Part shown: positions 53,632 through 62,038 of the stretch, piece by piece
Numbering within the stretch: position 1 is the first letter of the stretch
Layout: each line of letters opens with the position of its first letter
Origin: Rheinheimera sp. UJ63
GTDB lineage: Bacteria > Pseudomonadota > Gammaproteobacteria > Enterobacterales > Alteromonadaceae
Length of the DNA stretch: 64,000 nt
Reading direction: 5' to 3'
Assembly (NCBI RefSeq): GCF_021568285.1
Contig: NZ_JAKGTQ010000005.1
Coordinates: 174,787-238,786, forward strand
The notes under the pieces: generated by a model
Database searches by the model: none
The model's input: the letters and a program-made list of their open reading frames with translations, nothing else
What the model was told of the DNA's origin: nothing
Made by a program: the position numbers and the translations under genes

Positions 53632-55530
53632 ATGTCTCTGATTAAGCAGTTGTGGATTGGAATTATTGTTATTGTGCTCTTAGCCTTTGGCAGTAGCTTT
53701 TTTATCAGTGCCTACCAATCAAAAATTTATCTCGCAGAACAACTGCAAGTTAAAAATATCGATAATGCCACCGGAATGGCTTTAAGCCTGTCACAAATGG
53801 AAAAAGATCTGACCACTATCGAGTTGATGCTCTCGGCACAATTTGATACCGGTTATTACCGACGCATTGCCTTGAAAGATGTGGCAGGAAATACCCTTAC
53901 AGAGTTTACGCTTAGCCCTCAACCGGTTGCGGTACCCGATTGGTTTGCTAGTTTATTAGCGTTTAATGTTAAACCCGGTATTGCTCAGATCCAAGATGGC
54001 TGGCAACGCTTTGGCAGTATTGAACTGGAAAGCCAAACCGATTACAGCTTAATCGCGTTATGGCAGATTACCCAAGATTTAGCGCTAGGCTTTTTGCTGA
54101 TTGCTATTTTTTGTGGTGTGGTGGGCAGCTTTTTACTCAAACGTGTCAGTCGCCCCTTAAACCAAGTAGTAAACCATGCTGAAGCGCTAGGTAATCGCCA
54201 ATTTATTACCAGTGAAGAACCCTCAACCTTTGAGTTAAAACGCTTGGTTGCAGCCATGAATCGGCTAACCAGCCGCGTGCGCAGCATGCTGGAACAAGAA
54301 CAAAAACAACTGGATAGACTGCAAAAGCAACATGAATTGGACGATGTTACCGGCGCGTTTAACCGCGATTATTGCGCCAACTGGCTCGACAGTTATTTTG
54401 GCAACATTGAACACAGTGAATTAAGTTGCGTGCTGTTATTGCGGGTGAGCGAACTGCACGAGTTAAACCTGCAACTCGGCCATGCCAAAACAGATCTTTG
54501 GTTAAAACAGTTAATTGCAGAGGTTCAGCAATATTCGGGGATGCGCTTGGTTAGCCGTTTAAATGGTAGCGATTTCTTTTTAGTTGTCGATCAGTTAGCT
54601 TCAACCGCTGAACTGACAGAACAACTGCTCAAACAACTTAATCAGAACTGTAAGGTTTCGCCCAGTGCGGTCAATGCACCGGTATTGTTGGTCGGTATGT
54701 CATTAGATACCGTTACTAGCCGGCAGCAAACGTTAGCGCAGCTTGATGCTTTATTAGTTGAAGTTGAAGCCTCGCCACCACTACAAAGTAAAACGCTGCT
54801 TGATGCCAAGCCATACGCCGATTTAGCTGATGCAACCGACTGGCTAAAAGCGCTGCAGCAGGCGGTAACATCTGACAGTATTAGCTCGACTATTTACCCG
54901 GTGCAACTTCGAGATGGCCGTGTTATGCATCAAGAAGCCATGTTAAAAATGAAAATCGACGGCCACTGGTTATCGGCTGCTCAGGTGCTAGGTTGGGCGC
55001 GGCGTTATCACTACACCAGCCAGTTGGATATCGCCATGTTAAAGCACGCTTTGTTGCTGCTGCAAGAGAACAATGCGCTGAACTTGGCGCTTAATATCTC
55101 TGATCTTACCTTGATAGATGTAGCAACACATTATGAATTATTAACGCTGCTGCAGGCGGTGGAGCCATCGATTCGTGTGCGTTTAGCCTTGGAGTTTGAT
55201 GAGCGCTTAGTGGTGAAACAGCCATTGCTGTTTAGCCGTTTCGCTGCCGCTTTAACGTCATTGTCAGTGAATGTTGGCTTGCAAAAATGTGGCTTTGCCA
55301 TTAATGCTATCCAAGACTTAGAAAAACTGGGCATAGACTACTTAAAAATCGACGCCGCCTTGGTACGACGTTATCAAAACAAAGACAGTGCCCATTTGTT
55401 GTCGGGTTTAATCAAACTGGCACATACTTTAAGCTTAACCGTGATTGCCGAGGGCGTAAGCGCCAGCGCAGACATCGAAGGCTTGCTTGAGCTGGGTTTT
55501 GATGGCTTAACCGGCCCGGCTATTGTTTAA
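53632..55530 (+). CDS. lapD: Inside-out c-di-GMP receptor LapD
   Basis: Inner-membrane receptor of 632 residues: first membrane helix (about 6-28), periplasmic LapD_MoxY domain (about 29-145), second helix (about 147-170), HAMP, then degenerate GGDEF and EAL domains. The GGDEF site reads NGSDF (RLNGSDFFLVV) and the EAL site EAM (HQEAMLKM), with DDFG missing, so it should bind but neither make nor break c-di-GMP. With c-di-GMP bound, its periplasmic domain holds LapG and keeps the adhesin on the surface. The lapG-lapD order is the usual one. A GGAG ribosome site lies 7-8 bases before the ATG. Confidence 0.95.
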   Translation: MSLIKQLWIGIIVIVLLAFGSSFFISAYQSKIYLAEQLQVKNIDNATGMALSLSQMEKDLTTIELMLSAQFDTGYYRRIALKDVAGNTLTEFTLSPQPVAVPDWFASLLAFNVKPGIAQIQDGWQRFGSIELESQTDYSLIALWQITQDLALGFLLIAIFCGVVGSFLLKRVSRPLNQVVNHAEALGNRQFITSEEPSTFELKRLVAAMNRLTSRVRSMLEQEQKQLDRLQKQHELDDVTGAFNRDYCANWLDSYFGNIEHSELSCVLLLRVSELHELNLQLGHAKTDLWLKQLIAEVQQYSGMRLVSRLNGSDFFLVVDQLASTAELTEQLLKQLNQNCKVSPSAVNAPVLLVGMSLDTVTSRQQTLAQLDALLVEVEASPPLQSKTLLDAKPYADLADATDWLKALQQAVTSDSISSTIYPVQLRDGRVMHQEAMLKMKIDGHWLSAAQVLGWARRYHYTSQLDIAMLKHALLLLQENNALNLALNISDLTLIDVATHYELLTLLQAVEPSIRVRLALEFDERLVVKQPLLFSRFAAALTSLSVNVGLQKCGFAINAIQDLEKLGIDYLKIDAALVRRYQNKDSAHLLSGLIKLAHTLSLTVIAEGVSASADIEGLLELGFDGLTGPAIV

Positions 55531-55536
55531 CGCCGC

Positions 55537-55899
55537 TTAGGGCATAATGCTGTCGTCCTCTTCTTCATTGAGGAGGCTAAGCGTTTGCATGTTGTGGCGT
55601 AGCGTTTTACGATTCAGTAATTTCACCTGCGCTGCCATCGGCAGTTTGGTAAAGGTAATAACGCCATTAGCCGTTAATAACTCCACCAAATCTTCCAGGA
55701 CGCGCGCTAAATCTGCGTCGGAATCTTCCAGTTGTTGACTGTGGCTCAACTCTGTACTGGCTAGCGCATAAGTTGGCATATTTTTCTGCATAAACTGCAG
55801 AAGATCAGGATCGTTGTTAGAGATAAATTCTGGATAGTCTGCGGATGGCTCCGTGCTTAACGCGACGATCTCTTTATTGCTGGCTCGCTTAACATACAT
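55537..55899 (-). CDS. Lap-linked small protein of the family misnamed 'tryptophan synthase subunit beta-like'
   Basis: Acidic protein of 120 residues. The N-terminus MYVKRASNKEIVALS and the following PDLLQFMQKN match a small family often labelled as tryptophan-synthase-like, although it has nothing of that enzyme, and it is commonly found beside lapGD/bpfGD genes. No signal or membrane segment is seen. It ends 6 bases from the lapD stop and is the last gene of the lapE-lapB-lapC-luxR run. The function is unknown. Confidence 0.75.
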   Translation of the reverse strand: MYVKRASNKEIVALSTEPSADYPEFISNNDPDLLQFMQKNMPTYALASTELSHSQQLEDSDADLARVLEDLVELLTANGVITFTKLPMAAQVKLLNRKTLRHNMQTLSLLNEEEDDSIMP

Positions 55900-55911
55900 A
55901 AAACACTTCCT

Positions 55912-56499
55912 TTAAAGCAGCATGATGAGTTGCAACCTATCTTTGATCCCTAGCTTAGCAAAGGTTGCCGTAAGATGTTGCTTCACCGTGCGTTCGGTAA
56001 TGAATAAACGCTCTGCCACCTGTTTATTACTTAAGCCTTGCCGCACCAAGCTCGCCACTTCGAATTCTCTTTTCGACAATTGCCCTTCAAAGGTTTGCCA
56101 CGTTGTTTTGCTGGGGATCGCTTTTGACAAAAACCGATTGAGTTGATTAAGCAATGCTGCGGGGATCCACAAAGCGCCATTACGAATAGCCGCCACGGCT
56201 TGGACAAAGTTAACGCTATTACTGCCGGCATCCAGGTAACCTTTCGCGCCCGAGCTCAACGCCACTTGCAGTTCAACTAAAGCGAGTTGCTGGCTGATCA
56301 CTAACACTAACTTACTCTGCTGCAACTGTTTGACCAGCACCGTCCAATCGCTACGCGCACTGTGGATTAATACCACATCACAGGTATTTAACGCTTGAAT
56401 GTCGGCATCAGGATAAACATGCAGCTGCGGCTTACCAAAGGCAGTGGTCCAGCTTGAGGCAGTAAAACCGGGAGCAGTAAAAATTGCTACATTGGCCAT
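55912..56499 (-). CDS. LuxR-type regulator with degenerate receiver domain
   Basis: Protein of 195 residues. The N-terminal half has the fold pattern of a receiver domain (VVLIHSARSDWTVLVKQL, LVLVISQQLALVELQVAL, GAKGYLDAGS) but the acidic pair and usual phosphoacceptor context are missing, so phosphorylation is doubtful. The C-terminal LuxR/FixJ helix-turn-helix is intact (LSKREFEVASLVRQGLSNKQVAERLFITERTVKQHLTATFAKLGI). It starts 7 bases after lapC. Similar CsgD/VpsT-type regulators control biofilm genes, some by direct c-di-GMP binding; that is possible here but not shown. Confidence 0.85.
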   Translation of the reverse strand: MANVAIFTAPGFTASSWTTAFGKPQLHVYPDADIQALNTCDVVLIHSARSDWTVLVKQLQQSKLVLVISQQLALVELQVALSSGAKGYLDAGSNSVNFVQAVAAIRNGALWIPAALLNQLNRFLSKAIPSKTTWQTFEGQLSKREFEVASLVRQGLSNKQVAERLFITERTVKQHLTATFAKLGIKDRLQLIMLL

Positions 56500-56506
56500 T
56501 AATTGA

Positions 56507-57823
56507 TTATCTCTCTGTCATCGCGTTACTTTTTGCTCGAAGCAGTGGCTTCAGCAAATACGATAAGACCGTGCGTTTACCGGTGACAATATCGACTTGC
56601 ACCGTCATACCGGGCAAGATGGTTAACTTATCATCCAGCTTTTGGCTGGCGGTACTTAATCTAACGACATAATAAGTGTTATCTTTTTCATCCGTGACCG
56701 TATCGGCACTGATATGACTGACACTGGCTTGCAAACCACCAAAGATAGCAAAATCATAAGCACTGATGCGGATAGTCGCCTGCTGACCAATTTGAATAAA
56801 AGCGATATCTTTTGGCGAAATTCTGGCTTCAATTAATAACTGATCGTCCAGCGGTACAATGTCTAAAATATCTCTGCCTGGGGTTAATACCCCACCCACC
56901 GTATTAATATGCAGCCGTTGTATGGTGCCACGCATGGGTGATCTCACTTCAGCCTGCTGCACCATATCCACTAAACCAGTTTGTAGTTCAGCAAGAGCAG
57001 CCAGTTTGCCACGCGATTCTGATAACTGATTACGCCAACGATTCAGCACGGTTAACTTAATTTCTTTGAGTTTATTGCGTGCCTCTTGCAAGGCAGACTC
57101 GGCTCGCGCGGTATTGGCTTCAGCCCGTTTTACTTCGCCGCTAGCTCTCGCGACTTCACGCTCTAAGCGTAAAATATCAATATCCGATACTGCGCCACTC
57201 GCCAGTAATGGCTTGGTTACACTTAACTCTTGATTGGTCAACTCTAAGGTTTGGCTATATTGGAAAAGTGCAGCTCTGGCTTCAACTAACTCTTGTAAGC
57301 GTTGTTGCTGCTGCTCTGCTTGCACCGCTAATTGCTCGTTTAACTCGGCTAAACTATTACGATACAGTTGAATTTCATGTTGCAGTCGATCGGGCGCTGC
57401 CGTTTTTAACTCTTCCGGAAACTGCGGGGCACTCTCGTTAGTAAGCGCTTGCAGCCTAGCGACCTCTGCCGTCAAGGCATAAAACTGTGCTTTGTTTTCA
57501 GCTAAGTTCGCGTTTGAACGGGTGGAGTCGACCTTGAGCAACACCTGTCCTACATCAACCACTTCGCCTTCACGCACCAAGATATTGGTCACTAAACCAC
57601 CATCCAGCGATTGAATGGTTTGTAATTGTTGCGAAGTGACCACCTTACCATCGCCTCGGGCAATTTCATCTAATGGCGCAAAAGCAGCCCAAACAATCAA
57701 GGCCACTACGCTGAATAGCACACCATAAAGCAAAGCACGCGCCGATAATGGCGATTGCGCAATACGCGCCCACTCCGCTTCAGAGACCCAATCTTTTGAA
57801 TATTTATGCGGTTGATTACTCAT
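56507..57823 (-). CDS. lapC: Type I secretion membrane-fusion protein (LapC/AggC-like, HlyD family)
   Basis: Adaptor of 438 residues: cytoplasmic N-terminus, one membrane helix (about 30-50, LLYGVLFSVVALIVWAAFAP), HlyD lipoyl and coiled-coil regions (VVTSQQLQTIQSLDGGLVTNILVREGEVV at about 60-90, then helices to about 270), and the conserved C-terminal HlyD signature region (VLPGMTVQVDIVTGKRTVLSYLLKP). It couples the LapB ABC transporter to the outer-membrane LapE equivalent for export of the giant adhesin. Its ATG overlaps the lapB stop by 4 bases. Confidence 0.93.
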   Translation of the reverse strand: MSNQPHKYSKDWVSEAEWARIAQSPLSARALLYGVLFSVVALIVWAAFAPLDEIARGDGKVVTSQQLQTIQSLDGGLVTNILVREGEVVDVGQVLLKVDSTRSNANLAENKAQFYALTAEVARLQALTNESAPQFPEELKTAAPDRLQHEIQLYRNSLAELNEQLAVQAEQQQQRLQELVEARAALFQYSQTLELTNQELSVTKPLLASGAVSDIDILRLEREVARASGEVKRAEANTARAESALQEARNKLKEIKLTVLNRWRNQLSESRGKLAALAELQTGLVDMVQQAEVRSPMRGTIQRLHINTVGGVLTPGRDILDIVPLDDQLLIEARISPKDIAFIQIGQQATIRISAYDFAIFGGLQASVSHISADTVTDEKDNTYYVVRLSTASQKLDDKLTILPGMTVQVDIVTGKRTVLSYLLKPLLRAKSNAMTER

Positions 57824-59958
57824 GCGTTATTACCCATGATACGGCCTTGACGCAGTGCTTCCATAACGGTGTCTTTCGGACCATCGGCAATAATTTTGCC
57901 GTTATCCATCACGATAATCCGATTGGCTAAAGACAACAATGGGCTGCGATGTGTAATTAACAACAAGGTTTTACCCTCAGCAAACTCCCCTAATTGCTTT
58001 CGAAAGGCTTCTTCACTGCTGTAATCTAGGGCTGCTGTCGGCTCATCTAACAATAAGATCGGCGGATCGTTATAAAGCGCTCGGGCAATCGATACGATTT
58101 GCTTTTGACCGCCAGATAAGTTTTGCCCCTTTTCACCGACTTGCATTTCAAATCCGGCCGGATGCTGACTTAATAATTGATTTAACCCAGAGATGTTACA
58201 GATATTGAGAAAATGCTCAGCGCTTTTCGGCGGCGCGGCTAATTCGATGTTGTAACGCAAAGTGCCACGAAACAGGCTGATATCTTGTGGCACATATCCG
58301 ATATTGTTTCGCACTTGATTAATGTCTAACTGACGAATATCGATACCATCAATCAATACTTGCCCTTGCTCAGCATCATGTAAGCCTAAGATCAGTTTTT
58401 CTAAGGTCGATTTACCCGAACCGTTTCGGCCTAAGATGGCAACATGCTCACCGGGCTCGATAACAAAACTGACATTTTGTAACGACGGGACATCGCTCTC
58501 TTGATAGCTAAAGCTAACATTTTTAAATTCTATTTTGCCTTGCAGTAAAGGTTTATCAATGGTTTGCCGTGTGGCATTTTGCTCTGAAGGGTAAGCCATA
58601 AGTACATCCAGCTGTTCATAAGCGGATGACGCATAATGAAATTGCGCTAATAATCCGGTTGCTTGGCTTACCGGTGCTAAGGCGCGCGATGACAATAGAT
58701 AGACCGCAATTAAGCTACCTTGCGTAAGGTTGCCGTCGATTAACAGGTAGACACCAATAATGATCACCGCCACACCGGTAAGCTGTTGAAGAAAAGCGGC
58801 TACATTACTGACAGAGGCTGATACCGAGCGCATTTTGGCACTGTGATGAGCACAGCTTAACGACAACTGCTCCCAGCTGTGCTGAATATCTGCATTAACA
58901 TTATTGGATTTAGTCGTTTCTAACGAGCCTAAGGCTTCAATCAAGGTCGCATTACGTTCAGCCACCGATTTAGCCGATTCATCCGATAAGAACTTCAGTT
59001 TGCGCTGGGCAAAATAAGCATAGATCAGCGAAATTAAAGCCCCGACTAAGATTGGTGCTAATAAAGGCAAGCTGATCATGCCAATCACGACACAATACAA
59101 CAATACAAAAGGAAAATCGGCCAACGCAACAATGGTTAAAGAGCCGATAAAACTTCGCACAAACTCAAAAGATTGCACAATTGAAGCAAAACTACCGGTA
59201 GATTGCGGTCGATACTTCAACTTCATCGACAACACTTTGTCCATAATGGCAGACGAAAGCATCACATCCGTTTTACTTGCCGCTAAATCAACAAAGTGGT
59301 GTCTCAGCAGTTTTAACACTAAATCTGCCACCAGTACTAAACTGATGCCAGACGCCAAAATCCACAGGGTGTGCGTAGCCAAATTGGGAACAACCCGATC
59401 ATAGACGTTCATCACAAACATCGGCATCGCCAATGCAAACAAGTTGATCATGATCGCGGCTAGCAACACATCGCGATATAACGAGCGGTTTTGCTTAATG
59501 ACACCCCAAAACCAATGCAGGTGCGCCGGTAATTTAAAGTGATTAATTTTATCTGCCGCATCGGTTTTCGGCCGCACATAAAACACCGAACCTGCGTACA
59601 GGGCATCAAGCTCGGCTAACGGCAATGTAATGACACTTGCCGGCAATTCAGGATAACTAATACTGACCTGCTGCTGAGCGTGGTCAATACTGTGAATGAT
59701 GCAGGCTTTATTGTCGTGCAGTGTCAAAATAGCCGGGAATAACGCCGTGTTTAATTGTTTCAACGGCCGCTGTAGAATTTTTGAAGCCAGTTTGGCGCGA
59801 TCGGCCGCGCGATGAAATACCGCCGGACTAAGCATGTTGTTTGTTAACGGCAAGCCACTGAGTAAGCTGGCAGGGCTCACCGCATAATGATGAAATTCAC
59901 AGATATACAGTAAGGCTTCGAATAACGGGCCGCCCGTATGCTTGTTATCTGGGATCAA
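57820..59958 (-). CDS. lapB: Type I secretion ABC transporter (LapB-like)
   Basis: Exporter of 712 residues: an N-terminal C39-like domain (about 1-130) without the catalytic Cys context, a six-helix membrane domain (about 160-440) and an ATPase domain (about 480-700) with Walker A GRNGSGKST, signature LSGGQKQ and Walker B ILLLDEPTAALD. Inactive C39-like domains are usual for exporters of giant RTX adhesins. The most plausible start is a TTG at 59958 with AGGA 9 bases upstream; no suitable ATG exists nearby. It lies 23 bases after the TolC-OmpA gene and overlaps lapC. Confidence 0.93.
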   Translation of the reverse strand: MIPDNKHTGGPLFEALLYICEFHHYAVSPASLLSGLPLTNNMLSPAVFHRAADRAKLASKILQRPLKQLNTALFPAILTLHDNKACIIHSIDHAQQQVSISYPELPASVITLPLAELDALYAGSVFYVRPKTDAADKINHFKLPAHLHWFWGVIKQNRSLYRDVLLAAIMINLFALAMPMFVMNVYDRVVPNLATHTLWILASGISLVLVADLVLKLLRHHFVDLAASKTDVMLSSAIMDKVLSMKLKYRPQSTGSFASIVQSFEFVRSFIGSLTIVALADFPFVLLYCVVIGMISLPLLAPILVGALISLIYAYFAQRKLKFLSDESAKSVAERNATLIEALGSLETTKSNNVNADIQHSWEQLSLSCAHHSAKMRSVSASVSNVAAFLQQLTGVAVIIIGVYLLIDGNLTQGSLIAVYLLSSRALAPVSQATGLLAQFHYASSAYEQLDVLMAYPSEQNATRQTIDKPLLQGKIEFKNVSFSYQESDVPSLQNVSFVIEPGEHVAILGRNGSGKSTLEKLILGLHDAEQGQVLIDGIDIRQLDINQVRNNIGYVPQDISLFRGTLRYNIELAAPPKSAEHFLNICNISGLNQLLSQHPAGFEMQVGEKGQNLSGGQKQIVSIARALYNDPPILLLDEPTAALDYSSEEAFRKQLGEFAEGKTLLLITHRSPLLSLANRIIVMDNGKIIADGPKDTVMEALRQGRIMGNNA

Positions 59959-59981
59959 TACGTCAATTCCTATGTCAGTGT

Positions 59982-61853
59982 TTATTCTGCAGCGCGTGGC
60001 ACAGCACTGTCATATTTTGCAGTAACGACCGCTTCTATCCGGCGATTGACGTTATGTGCCGCTTCCGTATCTGCTTCAGCTAATAAGCGACTCGCACCAT
60101 AACCTTTGGTCATAATGCGTTCTTCCGCAATGCCATGCTGCGACACCAATATTTGCTTTACTGCATCTGCACGTTGTTGCGATAAAATATCGTTGTACCA
60201 TGCCGCACCATCTGACGAGGTATGACCTTGTATTTCAGCTTTCGTATTCGGGTAACGCTGTAAAAATGCAGCAAAACTGGCCACTTGAGGTAAATATTGC
60301 TCTTCAATCACGCTTTGGTTATGGCCAAAGGTAATTTCCAAGGTAAATTTAGCCTCTTTTTGGGTAAAAACGGAACAGCCTTTAGCATCAACTTTATCGG
60401 TAATTGGCGTGTTAGGGCAAAAATCAGCACTGTCTTTCACCGAGTCATTATCGGTATCTTTGTCAACTTGCAAACTGCCATATACATCAACTGCAGGGCA
60501 AGCAGTCGCAGGATCAACAGTCAGTCTTTCTGCGCCTAGCTCAGTTAAAGAAGGCCAAGTACTCGAGTTTAACCCCAGCGTATTGGTCAAGTTTCCCATA
60601 CCCGCTAAAGTTCTGGCCTTAGCGACACTTAAGGTATAAATCGCGGCTAAATAAGCTCGACTGGCTTGAAAGTATTCATTTTCAGAGTCAAGCACATCTA
60701 ACAATGAACGTTGGCCAATATCAAATTGCTGTTTATAAGCTGTTCTGACTTTATCCGAAGACAATCGATGTTGATTTAATAATGGTAACTGCTCTGCCAA
60801 CTTAACACCGTCATTGTAAGCAATTTGAATGGTTTGACGGATATCAATGCAGGCCTTATCGCGTAACTCTTCGGCTAAATTAACTTCCGAGTAAGCTCGA
60901 CTAAGCGAAGCGGAATTACGGCCACCGTTATAAAAATTGTATTTTAATTCAATGCCGACTGAGGCTTCATTTTGATCGGTTCTGACACCAATGTCTGAAT
61001 AGTTTTGATAACCGTAACTACCCACTAAATTAACGTTGGGCTTAAAATTTGCTTTCTGGGTTTGCACACCCGCTTCAGCGGCTTTAATGTTGCGTAAAGC
61101 GGCATGATAGGCCGGGCTAGCTTGATAGGCTTGGCGTAAAGCTTGATTAACCGTACTCGGTAGCTGATCAGACAAAGTAACAGGTCGCATATCAGAGGAA
61201 GGTAAGGCGCCAACGATCCTTAAATAACGTGTTGTGACATCATGCAGATTGGAGGTTTCGGTAATCACGTTGCTTTGTGCTAACGACACACGACCGCTAA
61301 TTTGCTCTAAATCGACGAATTTAGCGACCCCCGCTTTAGCGCTGCTTTCGATTTGCCGATACACTTCGAAATGTTTGTCTAAATTTTCTTGCGCCAATGC
61401 AACCAACTGGCGTTGGGCTAACACATCTTGATAAGCCCGAAACGCTTCTAATGCGATATTTTCAGCGGTTTCTAACAAATTAAAATAGGCAACCAGTTGA
61501 AAGTTGGAGAAGCGATTCACTTCTGAACGCGTGCGGCTGCCATCATAAAGCATTTGCGTGAGCGTTAAACGCGCATAAGCACCGTCATACTCTCTCACCA
61601 AACCATAATTTTGTTTTTGGTATTGCAAACCTAAGGTGCCATCTATCGAGGGCTTATAGCCAGCACGAGCAGAGTTAACATCATCACCGGCTGCTAAAAA
61701 TTCATACCATTTAGCCAGAACTTCTGGATTTTTTTCTATCGCTTCTTTCGCAGCTTGTTGCACCGTAGAAGCGGCATAACTGGGGATCGCAAAAATAATT
61801 AAGGTAGCAAAAAAAGGATACAGACATTTTTTTATAACAGACACTGCTCTCAA
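59982..61853 (-). CDS. lapE: TolC-OmpA fusion outer-membrane protein (LapE/AggA equivalent)
   Basis: Protein of 623 residues. Residues 1-28 are a signal peptide; about 30-450 is a TolC-type channel (TLTQMLYDGSRTRSEV, KYNFYNGGRNSASLSRA, DSENEYFQASRAYLAAIYTLSVAKARTLAGMG). A short thrombospondin-type-3-like Asp-rich linker (DTDNDSVKDSADFCPNTP) leads to a complete OmpA domain (about 500-610, EIQGHTSSDGAAWYNDILSQQRADAVK... NRRIEA) that should bind murein. In Shewanella the TolC-like aggA and an OmpA-like gene are neighbours, as I recall; here they form one gene. TTG 61853 and GTG 61844 are both possible starts. Confidence 0.9.
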   Translation of the reverse strand: MRAVSVIKKCLYPFFATLIIFAIPSYAASTVQQAAKEAIEKNPEVLAKWYEFLAAGDDVNSARAGYKPSIDGTLGLQYQKQNYGLVREYDGAYARLTLTQMLYDGSRTRSEVNRFSNFQLVAYFNLLETAENIALEAFRAYQDVLAQRQLVALAQENLDKHFEVYRQIESSAKAGVAKFVDLEQISGRVSLAQSNVITETSNLHDVTTRYLRIVGALPSSDMRPVTLSDQLPSTVNQALRQAYQASPAYHAALRNIKAAEAGVQTQKANFKPNVNLVGSYGYQNYSDIGVRTDQNEASVGIELKYNFYNGGRNSASLSRAYSEVNLAEELRDKACIDIRQTIQIAYNDGVKLAEQLPLLNQHRLSSDKVRTAYKQQFDIGQRSLLDVLDSENEYFQASRAYLAAIYTLSVAKARTLAGMGNLTNTLGLNSSTWPSLTELGAERLTVDPATACPAVDVYGSLQVDKDTDNDSVKDSADFCPNTPITDKVDAKGCSVFTQKEAKFTLEITFGHNQSVIEEQYLPQVASFAAFLQRYPNTKAEIQGHTSSDGAAWYNDILSQQRADAVKQILVSQHGIAEERIMTKGYGASRLLAEADTEAAHNVNRRIEAVVTAKYDSAVPRAAE

Positions 61854-62038
61854 TTGGAATACACCTTATATTTCTATAATTGACACAATTAATAATTCTA
61901 TTTTAACAAAGATATACATGGCTAAAGTTGATAGAAAACAAGTTTGAACGTGATTAACTGTACTCAGGTCCAATGGTGTTATCTACAAACCCACCTTATC
62001 ATATAAGTTGTGATAGTTATTTAATGGATACACTAATT

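Noticed and set aside
55537..55899. Tryptophan synthase beta subunit
   Set aside because: That label circulates for this small family, but the 120-residue acidic protein has no PLP-enzyme motifs and is far too short.
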